Source: Isoetes taiwanensis
Lineage: Eukaryota; Streptophyta; Lycopodiopsida; Isoetales; Isoetaceae
Length of the DNA stretch: 64,000 bases
Reading direction: 5' to 3'
Assembly: GCA_021234155.1 (NCBI GenBank)
Contig: JAJEKV010000144.1
Coordinates: 62,001-126,000 of the forward strand
How positions within the stretch are numbered: position 1 is the stretch's first letter; every line of letters begins with the position of its first letter. The notes beneath the pieces are model-generated. The model was given only the letters and a program-made list of their open reading frames with translations. It had not been told where the DNA came from and made no database searches. Below are positions 1 through 8,748 of this stretch, one piece after another. A program made the translations under genes and the position numbers.

Positions 1-47
1 ACAAATACATCAAACCAAATTGTAAGTTATCGTAATGCAATTACGAA

Positions 48-477
48 TTAGGTTTCTTCTTCTACTTCATCGTTAGAGGATTCAGTTGTAGTACCATCAT
101 AGCTGTCCACACAATCAGAAGATGAATCTACCATGGCATCATCAAAGTCTTCATCCTCTTCATCTTCTTCGTCACCACCATTACCTTCTTCAACATTGCG
201 CAAAGAAAGTAGCTCTTCTAGTAAGTACCCTCCTTGCACTTGCCACTCTCGCACGAGCACGACCACGTCCTCTACCTCCTCTAATAGTGCTAGAACTTGG
301 ACTTGCCATTGCTTCATCCATTACTGCAGCGGCAGCCCTAGATCTACTCCTAGTAATACGACCAATATGCATGGCCTCTACTTCCTCAAAATATGTTTGT
401 GCAACTTCAGTATCAATGTTAATTAATGGTGGAGGCATTTCGGGAGTCTTGTCGATGTCTATCTCATCAGGATTCAC
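48..477 (-). pseudogene. Broken C-terminal ORF with Arg-rich stretch and acidic tail (copy A)
   Basis: Unknown family. On the minus strand, 477 down to about 190 encodes a segment starting MNPDEIDID, followed by TRSRSRAAAA and an Arg/Gly-rich run (RGGRGRGRARAR). The acidic Asp/Glu tail that ends this protein in copy B is present, but in another frame, ending at 48. The two frames are separated by a local difference near 195-205, where copy A has an AAAG-rich word and copy B has repeated CAG. A 'gtttgttatag' before the first codon would serve as a splice acceptor, so this could be the last exon of a longer gene. The basic-plus-acidic composition suggests nucleic-acid or chromatin contact, but that is only inference. 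Confidence 0.45.
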
Positions 478-1543
478 CTATAACAAACAATATATTGATG
501 TCATAAATCATGGCCAGCCCACAAGGGTTAATTAACCCACAAATGAACAGTATTTATCCCACAAAGGAGATTCCTTGCGTGGCATAGTTGTTTGATTGAG
601 AATACCTGCAAGCATGTTCATTTAATAATATCAACATAAAACAATAATACAAAACTGCCAGCATCAAGCTTGCTAGGAATAGTTATTACCTTTTCATTAA
701 AAACTAACTCTAAGAAAAAAAGCATGCATTTAACAATGAGAAAAAAAAGGTGCATTTAACAAGAAGAAAAACAATTGCATTATTATGTGCATATAACATT
801 AAGAACGAGCAATTGCATGTTCGGCTTTGTTGTGGCGTAAAAAATCGTGGATAAGAAAACTCCATCGAATGAGAAAGAAATCAAACAAATTACCCGGTCC
901 GCTTCCAAAATTGCTCTTCGGACCTACTAATCTTTAACCGCAATGAAATGACAGAGCATTTGCCCAACCGAACGCGCCCATTTGATCCACAGAGGAGAAA
1001 TTTTAGAGCATTGAATCGGAGAACCGCCACTCAGTTGCTTGAGGTCGAAATCAGTCTAGCCATGGCCGAAATCAGTCTAGCCATGCCTTATGCTTAGAAA
1101 AAATCAGGTTAGAACAGGTTAGAAACAAGAATCGATCGGATGGAAGGTCACGGCGCATACCTAAACCCTAGCATCTTTTTTTGTTACAGACATTGAAACC
1201 CTATTCCAATAGTAATTAGAAAAGTTAAAAATAAAAAACGTTTGGGGGTTAAAAAATTTTAGCCATTCAAAAAACGTTTTAAAATACACGCATATATTCT
1301 AAAACGTATTTATTAAGTAGAGAATCGCGCGTTTTTTTTTAACTTTCTTGCTCTAGGCGTTGAGCGACCCCCCACCATTGAAAGGAGAACTCGCGAGCAA
1401 AAGATGCTTTGGTTTCGGATATAATATAAAATTTTTTTCCCACTGGGTCCTCTCGGCTTTGACCAAATAACTCGCTTTCTTCGCGATGAAACAATAATTG
1501 TTAACGTCAACTACACAAACAAAAAAGCAAACAAAGAAACTAC

Positions 1544-2062
1544 TTATCGTGTGATAGGATCAAAAGGCACCAAGTCTGCAGGTGTTAGAACTTCAGTTGG
1601 ACATGTTTTGAAGCTCTTGACCAACGTGTGCACATGGTCAATTGGAGCGCACTCTCTGTGTGTCATATTAGCCGGGGCAGAGTCACAATCAAAAATACTG
1701 ATCGTCATAAACCAGTTTACACCCATAGGATAAAACTTTTTGAATTGCTCCAGTTTCAGTGCTGTCTGCTCAGGAAGTTTCTTCTCTTCGTCTGGGTTAA
1801 ATTTCAAAGCATCGGGAATCCTAGTGGTTGTTGGCCATGTCATAGCAGATGACGCCGCAGCGGTGAAGCTCGATGACGAAGGAGTTGTGGAGGCGGATGT
1901 GGCCTCTACATTTAACGAGAGCAATTTTATTTTGAATGGCTTGATTTTCTTGGCCCGGAGGGACAATAGGTGGTGGCAAAAATCATCTTGAGCGCCCGTG
2001 GGATGGCTAAACAACGGCAGATGCAAAGGGGTTGACAGATGTAATGGGGTCTTCGAGCTCAA
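1544..2062 (-). CDS. Hypothetical ORF of 172 aa inside copy A
   Basis: I do not recognise the family. The N-terminal third is Ser/Thr-rich low complexity (SASTTPSSSSFTAAASS); the C-terminal part is more protein-like, with FNPDEEKKLPEQ, FKKFYPMGVNW and HTLVKSFKTC, and ends VPFDPITR. The equivalent stretch in copy B (about 5757-6180) keeps the C-terminal words but is broken by frameshifts, so this reading frame may itself be a remnant. It lies downstream, on the same strand, of the MPQNICV segment and upstream of the acidic-tail segment, which fits one decayed multi-part gene. No membrane segment or known catalytic motif is visible. Confidence 0.35.
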   Translation of the reverse strand: MSSKTPLHLSTPLHLPLFSHPTGAQDDFCHHLLSLRAKKIKPFKIKLLSLNVEATSASTTPSSSSFTAAASSAMTWPTTTRIPDALKFNPDEEKKLPEQTALKLEQFKKFYPMGVNWFMTISIFDCDSAPANMTHRECAPIDHVHTLVKSFKTCPTEVLTPADLVPFDPITR

Positions 2063-2729
2063 CAGGACTTAGCGGCAGATGATTCGCCTAATATAGCTAG
2101 TGGGACCACGGCCCTTTCTTGGTCAGTCGCCGCAAACCGGGTTGGTATCCATCCTCCGTGGCATCTTGTTGTCTCTTGTGGCCTTGATAACACGGATCTA
2201 AGGTTTTTGTCGAGGATAAGCCATTTCGCATTTATCGGGCTTCCACCAAGATATCCTCGCTTTCCTTTAATACTGAAGGCTTAATGAATCATAGGAAGGA
2301 GGGTCCAGCCAAAGCCCTTTGGCGCTAGTTGGGGCTCCCTTTACCCTGGCGGTGTTTGTTCGCCTTGTTTTGCAAGCATCATATTAGTCATAGCTTTGCC
2401 GGCCAGTAAAATGTACTCAACAAATGCCAACCGTTGTGTATCCTCCACATCGCAGATAAGGCGCCTGGGCGTTGTTCTTTGTCCCTTCCCACATGGCTAT
2501 GACGATACCCATTTGTTCAAGATTCAATATCCTTGCCGGTTTTTATAAATAGGCATAAATCCTTTCTTCGATCACCTTTTTGTCCGCGATATAGCTCACA
2601 AGAATTTCTATGCACCACTTACGGGTAGGGCCGGGAGTTACTATGCTTAATGGGCTCCACGTTAAAGCCACGGAACAACTCTAGAGCTGCAGAAATAAAG
2701 AAGTTATCAACACAAATATTCTGAGGCAT
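2063..2729 (-). pseudogene. Frame-disrupted copy of the MPQNICV ORF (copy A)
   Basis: The minus strand from about 2729 starts with the same MPQNICVDNFF words as the 209-residue ORF at 6923-6294, and nucleotide similarity continues to about 2100. Several one- or two-base differences (for example around 2540, 2620 and 2660) destroy the frame, so no long ORF remains. It is therefore a broken counterpart of the copy B ORF. Whether the breaks are mutations or assembly or base-calling errors cannot be decided from the sequence. Confidence 0.5.
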
Positions 2730-2752
2730 AGACTACCTACGAGATAAAGAAA

Positions 2753-3118
2753 ATCGCGGCCGCGATATCTCCAAGCACTTGGAGTTATGCAGGTAATATT
2801 ATTGATAAAAAAAACTTCTAATCAGGAATGCGGCCGCGATATCTGAAAGCACTTGGAGATATGCAGGCAACATTATTGACAAAGTTCTTCTAAAAGGAAA
2901 CGCGGCCGCGATTTGTTCGCGAGCTATGAACCAGAAAGTTCTAAAAAAGGCACCAACCTAACCATGTAGAACTAAACAAAAGCGCGGGTTTCTTTACAAG
3001 CACACGCGGTTTACCTACACCCGAAATTGCTAAAGGAGGAGATCGCGGTCACGATCCCCGAACAAGTTCTGTCATAAAATAGTGGCAGCCCAAGCTCAGA
3101 AGGATCGCGGTCGCGATC
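2753..3118. promoter_or_regulatory. Cluster of five GC palindromes (copy A)
   Basis: Variants of the 14-bp palindrome ATCGCGGCCGCGAT occur at 2753-2766, 2828-2840, 2901-2912, 3041-3056 and 3103-3118; the last two have GGTC in the centre. The first two are followed by similar words ('aagcacttggag', 'atgcagg', 'aatattattga'), so part of the cluster is a tandem duplication of about 75 bp. It lies directly upstream of the minus-strand MPQNICV segment, where a promoter or transposase-binding region would be expected. The role is inferred from position and symmetry. Confidence 0.6.
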
Positions 3119-3339
3119 GTGTGGAGCGCGACCGAGCGTAAAACTAAGTAATGGAGTGCTCGACTTTAGCACTGCTAAAAGAAAGCGCGGAAAATACCTT
3201 GTTGGAGGGCAAGCTGGCGAGACATGATGTCGCTGATTCTTGGTCGCAGGCGCTGATTATATCGGCGCCGATTTCGCAATGAGAGGCCGGAAAATTTCGC
3301 CAAGATTATAGAAACAGGATAATATATAGGAAGTGTATT

Positions 3340-3560
3340 TATGACGGGCGTATTAATGAGCGCGCGAATTAATTACAGGCATTAATGAAGGCTATTAATG
3401 ATTGACGGGCGCATTAATGACGGGCGTGAACATTTTGGGTAATTAATGAAAGGCATTGACAATGACGGGCGTTAATATTGGGGGTTAATGATCGCATGGG
3501 CGATTAATGACGGGCGCATAAATGTCCGACGATGAAACAAAGCGGGCGTAAAGACGGGAT
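3340..3560. repeat. Degenerate ATTAATGACGGGCG repeat array (copy A)
   Basis: Words such as 'ttaatgacgggcg', 'gcattaatgaaggc' and 'cgttaatattggg' recur about eight times with unequal spacing, making an irregular minisatellite. The same array lies at about 7550-7760 in copy B. It lies upstream of the palindrome cluster relative to the minus-strand ORFs, and no coding sequence is evident. Confidence 0.6.
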
Positions 3561-3843
3561 AATATTGACGGTCCGGTATTAATGGCGACGGAGGCCCGGC
3601 GGTCCAAGGCACGCCAAACCCTAACCATAATTACTCATGCAGATGACGATAAATCGATTTCGATTCAAATTATGCATTTTCAATTCAAATTCATACATTT
3701 TGAATTGCGATTGAACCCATAGACAAACCAACTCGAGGCGCCATTCCGATTTTCCCGGCCCGCCGACAGGGCGCCGTTTGTTGTTTTCCGGGTTTGTGTT
3801 TGTGGGGCTTAATAAAACCGTTTTAAGCTCAATTTGAACGGTT

Positions 3844-4226
3844 TATTTGGATGTATTCTTTATCCAGTAAGATTTCCATTCGGGATCCTCGACCTCCTCT
3901 TCGATAGGGCCGCGAAACTCTAGGCCGGTGTTGTAACATAATTAGCATACCAGATGCCAGCATAATACGTATTCTACGTATTTTTAAAGTAGTCTATATT
4001 TTGTTAAGAAATACTTAGAATACGTATTTTAAAGATAAAATACGTAGCATACATGACATACGTTGAATACATAGAATACATAGAATACGTAGAATACTTC
4101 TGATATTTGTATTATAGTTAGCAGATTTTATCTCTGTATAATTCATGCAAGTATCACATATTATCCAGCAAAAAATTAAACACAATTTAAACTTAGTTTT
4201 TCTTCATAGGTAGTTGTTAGATTAAA
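3844..4226. repeat. Spacer between the two long repeats with 'agaatacgt' minisatellite
   Basis: This 383-bp stretch separates copy A from copy B and has no counterpart right of copy B. From about 3966 to 4100 it contains many degenerate copies of a 9-10 bp word (agaatacgt, agaatacat, tacgtatttt). No ORF or element boundary is visible. It may be the start of the next repeat unit or unrelated host DNA. Confidence 0.5.
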
Positions 4227-4273
4227 ACAAATACATCAAACCAAATTGTAAGTTATCGTAATGCAATTACGAA

Positions 4274-4663
4274 TTAGGTTTCTTCTTCTACTTCATCGTT
4301 AGAGGATTCAGTTGTAGTACCATCATAGCTGTCCACACAATCAGAAGATGAATCTACCATGGCATCATCAAAGTCTTCATCCTCTTCATCTTCTTCGTCA
4401 CCATTACCTTCTTCAACATTGCATGCAGCAGCAGTAGCTCTTCTAGTAAGTACCCTCCTTGCACTTGCCACTCTCGCACGAGCACGACCACGTCCTCTAC
4501 CTCCTCTAATAGTGCTAGAACTTGGACTTGCCATTGCTTCATCCATTACTGCAGCGGCAGCCCTAGATCTACTCCTAGTAATACGACCAATATGCATGGC
4601 CTCTGCTTCCTCAAAATATTTTTGTGCAACTTCAGTATCAATGTTAATTAATGGTGGAGGCAT
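4274..4663 (-). CDS. Hypothetical 129-aa ORF, Arg-rich with acidic C-terminus
   Basis: The ORF reads MPPPLINIDTEVAQKYFEEA, then a basic segment (GRITRSRSRAAAA, RGGRGRGRARAR) and an acidic tail rich in Glu and Asp ending EVEEET. An in-frame upstream extension would add a short Asp-rich lead (DEIDIDKTPE in copy A), suggesting a spliced last exon rather than a separate gene. Copy A has the same segment with its frame broken. The family is not recognised. A basic domain followed by an acidic tail is common in chromatin or transposon nucleic-acid-binding proteins, but this resemblance is compositional only. Confidence 0.4.
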   Translation of the reverse strand: MPPPLINIDTEVAQKYFEEAEAMHIGRITRSRSRAAAAVMDEAMASPSSSTIRGGRGRGRARARVASARRVLTRRATAAACNVEEGNGDEEDEEDEDFDDAMVDSSSDCVDSYDGTTTESSNDEVEEET

Positions 4664-5756
4664 TTCGGGAGTCTTGTCGATGTCTATCTCATCGATTCAC
4701 CTATAACAAACAATATATTGATGTCATAAATCATGGCCAGCCCACAAGGGTTAATTAACCCACAAATGAAAAAAGATTTATCCCACAAAGGAGATTCCTT
4801 GCGCGGGCATAGTTGTTTGATTGAGAATACCGCAAGCATGTTCATTTAATAATATCAACATAAAACAATAATACAAACCGCCAAAGATCAAGCTTGCTAG
4901 GAATAGTTATTACCTTTTCATTAAAAACTAACTCTAAGAAAAACTGCATTTAACAATGAGAAAAAAAGTGCATTTAAAGAAGAAAAAAACAAGGCATTAT
5001 TGCGGTGCATATAACATTAAGAACGAATAAAGGCATGTTGGGTTTGTTGTGGCGTAAAATCGTGGATAAGAAAACTCCATCGAATGAGAAAGAAATCAAA
5101 CAAATTACCTGGTCTGCTTCCAAAAATTGCTCTTCAGACCTACTAATCTTTAACTGCAATGGAATGACAGAGCATTTGCCCAACCAGAATGCGGCCCATT
5201 TGATCCACAGAGGTCGAAATTTCAGAGCATTGAACTGGAGAACCGCCACTCAGTTGCTTGAGGTCGAAATCAGTCTAGCCATGGCCGAAATCAGTCTAGC
5301 CATGCCTTATGCTTAGAAAAATCAGGTTAGAAACGGGTTAGAAACAAGAATCGATCGGATGGAAGGTCACTACAAGATACCTAAACCCTAGCAATTTTTT
5401 TGTTACGATTATCGAAACCCTATTCCAATAGTAATTAGAAAAGTTAAAAATAAAAACGTTTGGGGGTTAAAAATTTTAGCCATTCAAAACTACGTTTTAA
5501 ATACGCACGATATTCTAAAAAGCGTATTTATTGGCGTAGAATACGGCGCTTTTTAACAACACGCTTTCTAGGCGTTGAGCGACCTCCCCACCATTGAAAG
5601 GAGAACCTGCTTGAGCAAAGATGCTTTGGTTTCGGATATAATATAAAATTTTTTCCCACCAGGTCCTCGGCTTTGACCAAATAACTCGTTTGTCGCGATG
5701 AAACAATAATTGTTAACGCCAACTACACAAACAAAAAGCAAACAAAGAAACTACTT

Positions 5757-6361
5757 ATCGTGTGATAGGATCAAAAGGCACCAAGTCCGGCAGTGTTAGA
5801 ACTTGATTGGACATGTTTTGAAGCTCTTGACCAACGTGTGCACATGGTCAATTGGAGCGCACTCTACGTGTGTCATATTAGCCGGGCGAGTCACAATCAA
5901 AATACCGATCGTCATAAACCAGTTTACACCCATAGGATAAAACTTTTGAATTGCTCCAGCCAAAGGTCCGCGCCGTCGGGAAGTTTCTTCTCTTCGTCCG
6001 GGTTAAATTTCAAAGCATCGGAATCCTAGTGGTTGTTGGCCATGTCATAGCGATGATAATGCAAAGGTGAAGGTCGATGATCTAAGGAGTTGTGGAGGCG
6101 GATGTGGCCTCTACATTTAACGAGAGCAATTTTATTTTGAATGGCTTGATTTTCTTGGCCGGAGGGACAATAGGTGGTGGCAAAATCATCTTGAGCCCGT
6201 GGGATCATAAACGGCAGATGGTGGGGTTGATGATGTAATGGGTCTTCGAGCTCAACAGGGGGACTTAGCAGCCAGATGATTCGCCTAATATAGCTAGTGG
6301 GACCACGGCCCTTTCTTGGCTGCCGCCGCAACCGGGCTTGGTATCCATCCTCTGCGGGCAT
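5757..6361 (-). pseudogene. Frame-shifted middle ORF of the repeat (copy B)
   Basis: This is the counterpart of the 172-residue ORF of copy A. The terminal segment including VPFDPITR and words from the FNPDEEKK region can be read on the minus strand only by changing frame, and an alternative open frame at 6361-6026 gives a Pro/His-rich translation unlike copy A. Differences between copies at about 5790, 5960, 6050 and 6220 include GC-rich indels. The frame conserved in both copies is probably the original one. Function unknown. Confidence 0.4.
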
Positions 6362-6923
6362 CTTGTTGTCTCTTGTGGCCTTGATAACACAGATCTAAGG
6401 TTTTTGTCGAGGGAGGATGCCATTGACGCATCGGAAGCCGACCAAGATATCCCCTGTTTCCTTTAATACCGCCGCTTAATGAATCATAGGAAGGGAGGGT
6501 CCAGCCAAAGCCCTTTGCGCTTAGTTGGGGCCCCTTTACCACCGGGAGTTTGTTCGTCTTGCTTGCAAGCATCATATTCGGGTCATAGCTTTGCCAGCGT
6601 AAAATGTACTCAACAAATGCCAACTGTTGTGTATCCTCCACACTGCAGATAAGGGCGTCCTGGACGTTGTTCTTTGTCCCTTCCCACATGGCTATGACGA
6701 TACCCATTTGTTCTGAAGATTCAATATCCTTGCCAGTTTTTATAAATAGGCATAAATCCTTTCTTCGATCACCTTTTGTCTGCGATATAGCCTGCGCAAT
6801 TTCTATGCACCACTTACGGGTAGGGCCAGGAGTTACTATGCGAATGGGCTCCACGTTGGGGCCACGGAACAACTCTAGAGCTGCAGAAATAAAGAAGTTA
6901 TCAACACAAATATTCTGAGGCAT
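6294..6923 (-). CDS. Hypothetical 209-aa ORF starting MPQNICV (copy B)
   Basis: The first ~130 residues look like a genuine globular protein (VDNFFISAALELF, PIRIVTPGPTRKWCIEIAQ, KDLCLFIKTGKD, AFVEYILRWQSYDPN); the remainder is low-quality and probably frameshifted or intronic. I do not recognise the family. The start ATG follows 'tatctcgtaggtagtct', so it could be an internal exon with an AG acceptor rather than a true N-terminus. Upstream are the five GC palindromes. Copy A has the same sequence with a broken frame. Purifying selection on the first 130 residues is plausible but unproven. Confidence 0.45.
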   Translation of the reverse strand: MPQNICVDNFFISAALELFRGPNVEPIRIVTPGPTRKWCIEIAQAISQTKGDRRKDLCLFIKTGKDIESSEQMGIVIAMWEGTKNNVQDALICSVEDTQQLAFVEYILRWQSYDPNMMLASKTNKLPVVKGPQLSAKGFGWTLPSYDSLSGGIKGNRGYLGRLPMRQWHPPSTKTLDLCYQGHKRQQDARRGWIPSPVAAAAKKGPWSH

Positions 6924-6946
6924 AGACTACCTACGAGATAAAGAAA

Positions 6947-7316
6947 ATCGCGGCCGCGATATCTCCAAGCACTTGGAGTTATGCAGGTAATATTATTGAT
7001 AAAAAAAACTTCTAATCAGGAATGCGGCCGCGATATCTGAAAGCACTTGGAGATATGCAGGCAACATTATTGACAAAGTTCTTCTAAAAGGAAACGCGGC
7101 CGCGATTTGTTCGCGAGCTATGAACCAGAAAGTTCTAAAAAAGGCACCAACCTAACCATGTAGAACTAAACAAAAGCGCTGCGGCGTTTCTTACAAGCAC
7201 GCACAGTTCTTACCTACACCCTGAAATTGCTAAAGGAGATCGCGGCCGCGATCCTTCGAACAAGTTCTGTCATAAAATAGTGGCAGCCCAAGCTCAGAAG
7301 GATCGCGGTCGCGATC
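6947..7316. promoter_or_regulatory. Cluster of five GC palindromes (copy B)
   Basis: ATCGCGGCCGCGAT-type palindromes lie at 6947-6960, 7022-7034, 7094-7107, 7238-7253 and 7301-7316, with spacing like copy A. The fourth is a full 16-bp palindrome here (GATCGCGGCCGCGATC), whereas copy A has a centre change. It begins 24 bp upstream of the minus-strand MPQNICV start. Multiple copies of one palindrome ahead of a TE-like ORF are what a dimeric transposase or regulator binding region looks like; this is inference. Confidence 0.6.
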
Positions 7317-7549
7317 GTGTGGAGCGCGACCGAGCGTAAAACTAAGTAATGGAGTGCTCGACTTTAGTAATCGCTAAAAAAGAAAGCGCGGAAAATACCT
7401 TTGTTGGAGGGCAAGTCGGGGCAGACATGATGTCGCTTTGATTCTTGGTCGCAGCGCCGATTATATCGGCTAGGCCCGATTTCGGCAAATGAGGCGCCGG
7501 AAAATTTCGCTAAGATTATAGAAACAGATAATATATAGGAAGTGTATTT

Positions 7550-7760
7550 ATGACGGGCGATTAATGAGCTAATTAATTAATTACGTGCATTAATGAAGGC
7601 TATTAATGATTGACGGGCGATTAATGACGGGCGCGGAACATTTTGGGTAATTAATGAAAGGCATTGACAATGACGGCGTTAATATTGGGGGGTTAATGAC
7701 CGACGGGCGATTAATGACGGGCGCATAAATGTCCGGACGAAACAAAGCGGGCGAAGACGG
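7550..7760. repeat. Degenerate ATTAATGACGGGCG repeat array (copy B)
   Basis: This is the counterpart of the array at 3340-3560, with recurring 'gattaatgacgggcg'-like words. The minus strand reads as repeated APVINRPS-like peptides, which is a by-product of the repeat and not a gene. Confidence 0.55.
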
Positions 7761-8129
7761 GATAATATTGACGGGTCCGGTATTAATGGCGGACAGCGAC
7801 AATCAAGGTACCAAACCCTAACCATAATTACTCATGCGGGGATGACGATAATCGCATTTCAATTCAAATTCATGCATTTTCGAATTCAAATTCATACATT
7901 TTGAATTCGCGATTCGTAACCCATAGACAAACCAACTCGGGAGGCGCTTCATTCGATTTTACGGCGCCCGTCCCCGATTGTGGCGCTTTGTTTGTTGTTT
8001 TCAAGGCCGTGTTTGTGGTATGAGAATAAACCCGATTTTAAGCTCAATTTGAACGGTTCGCGAGGTAAGCCAAGTCAGCTTTCTGTATATTTCTTGTTCG
8101 ATTGAATTTTCTATTTGCCACTTCATTTG

Positions 8130-8224
8130 CATGTTAAGATGCATGTTGTCAAGATGCATGTTGTTAAGATGCACGTTAAGATGCATGCTGTTAAGATGCA
8201 TGTTGAGTTGTTAAGATGCATGCT
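8130..8224. repeat. Minisatellite of 'ttaagatgcatgttg' units
   Basis: About six tandem, slightly varied copies of a 13-16 bp word (aagatgcatgttg with TTG or TTA links). A minus-strand ORF reading MHLNSMHLNVHLNNMHL is an artefact of this repeat. It lies between the right edge of the long repeat and the next transposon ORF; 8225-8600 shows nothing recognisable. Confidence 0.75.
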
Positions 8225-8601
8225 TCTTTTGGTTGTCTGCTGACTCTTTATAGTGGTCTGAAACCTTGTTGATTTAACCATAAGTCTGAACAACATAGCA
8301 TTTGACGTGTAAACGATTTGTGGGTAGTTAAGATGCTAAAATTTGCAAATATCTGGTTATTTGGTATGCATATCTGTGGAGTTCTCTATTAAATCTGGAA
8401 ATTAGTCTGAAGCACACTTTGGGCAGTTTGCTAGTCTGATGCTAAACTTGGCTAAACTCTGTAATTGCCACATCATTTGTTAGGACGGCATTTTTTTGGT
8501 TTCTCTAGGAAGCGGGATATTAGTATGAATCATTGATGTTTTATCTTGAAACAACAATTCAAAGGCTTACCATTGGTCACAACGGTTGTCACCTCAACAA
8601 A

Positions 8602-8714
8602 ATCGCGGCGGCGATCCTGTCAAGCACATTCAAGGTAATATGTATTCATATCTGGAATGCCCCTTTCAGGTGTTCCAGACTTAAAATTTGGTCCAAAGGA
8701 TCGCGGCCGCGATT
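8602..8714. promoter_or_regulatory. Two GC palindromes ahead of the plus-strand transposon ORF
   Basis: ATCGCGGCGGCGAT (one mismatch) lies at 8602-8615 and GATCGCGGCCGCGATT at 8699-8714. The first is followed by 'caagcac' and 'aaggtaatat', matching the sequence after the first palindrome of the long repeats. The same motif set therefore stands upstream of two coding units that point away from each other (minus-strand ORFs at 6923 and below, plus-strand ORF at 8749). A 'ttatttttacag' just before 8748 looks like a splice acceptor, so this stretch may be an intron or 5' leader of the downstream ORF. Confidence 0.5.
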
Positions 8715-8748
8715 TGTAACACTACTTTGTCCTGTTATTTTTACAGGA

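Larger units (their letters stand above)
1..3843. repeat. Long direct repeat, copy A (5' end outside window)
   Basis: This segment is the first of two direct copies; base 1 corresponds to base 4227, and similarity stops at about 3843 (copy B: 8058), just after the word 'gctcaatttgaacggtt'. The copies align along their whole length with small scattered differences. Read on the minus strand each copy holds, in order, an upstream region with GC palindromes, a broken ORF starting MPQNICV, a second ORF ending VPFDPITR, and a distal ORF with an Arg-rich segment and an acidic tail. The coding content looks like a decayed transposable element or duplicated gene of unknown family. The copy may extend left of the window. 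Confidence 0.9.
4227..8058. repeat. Long direct repeat, copy B
   Basis: This is the second, complete-looking copy of the repeat beginning at base 1, same orientation, period 4226 bp at the left edge and about 4194 bp at the palindromes. Differences from copy A are mostly short clustered indels and substitutions, many at CG- or CAG/CTG-containing words, whereas stretches such as 6905-7160 are essentially identical to copy A. Minus-strand coding remnants lie at 6923-6294, about 6361-5757 and 4663-4274. The right edge is followed by unrelated DNA. No target duplication or terminal inverted repeat was found, so a segmental duplication and a TE pair are both possible. Confidence 0.85.

Noticed and set aside
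8130-8224. Short regularly repeated words as a CRISPR array (also 57196-57380)
   Set aside because: Units are contiguous and degenerate without unique spacers, and the sequence is eukaryotic; these are minisatellites.
2753-8714. GCGGCCGC (NotI-like) sites as cloning-vector or adaptor contamination
   Set aside because: They are degenerate, embedded in repeats present several times in natural-looking sequence, with no vector backbone near them.
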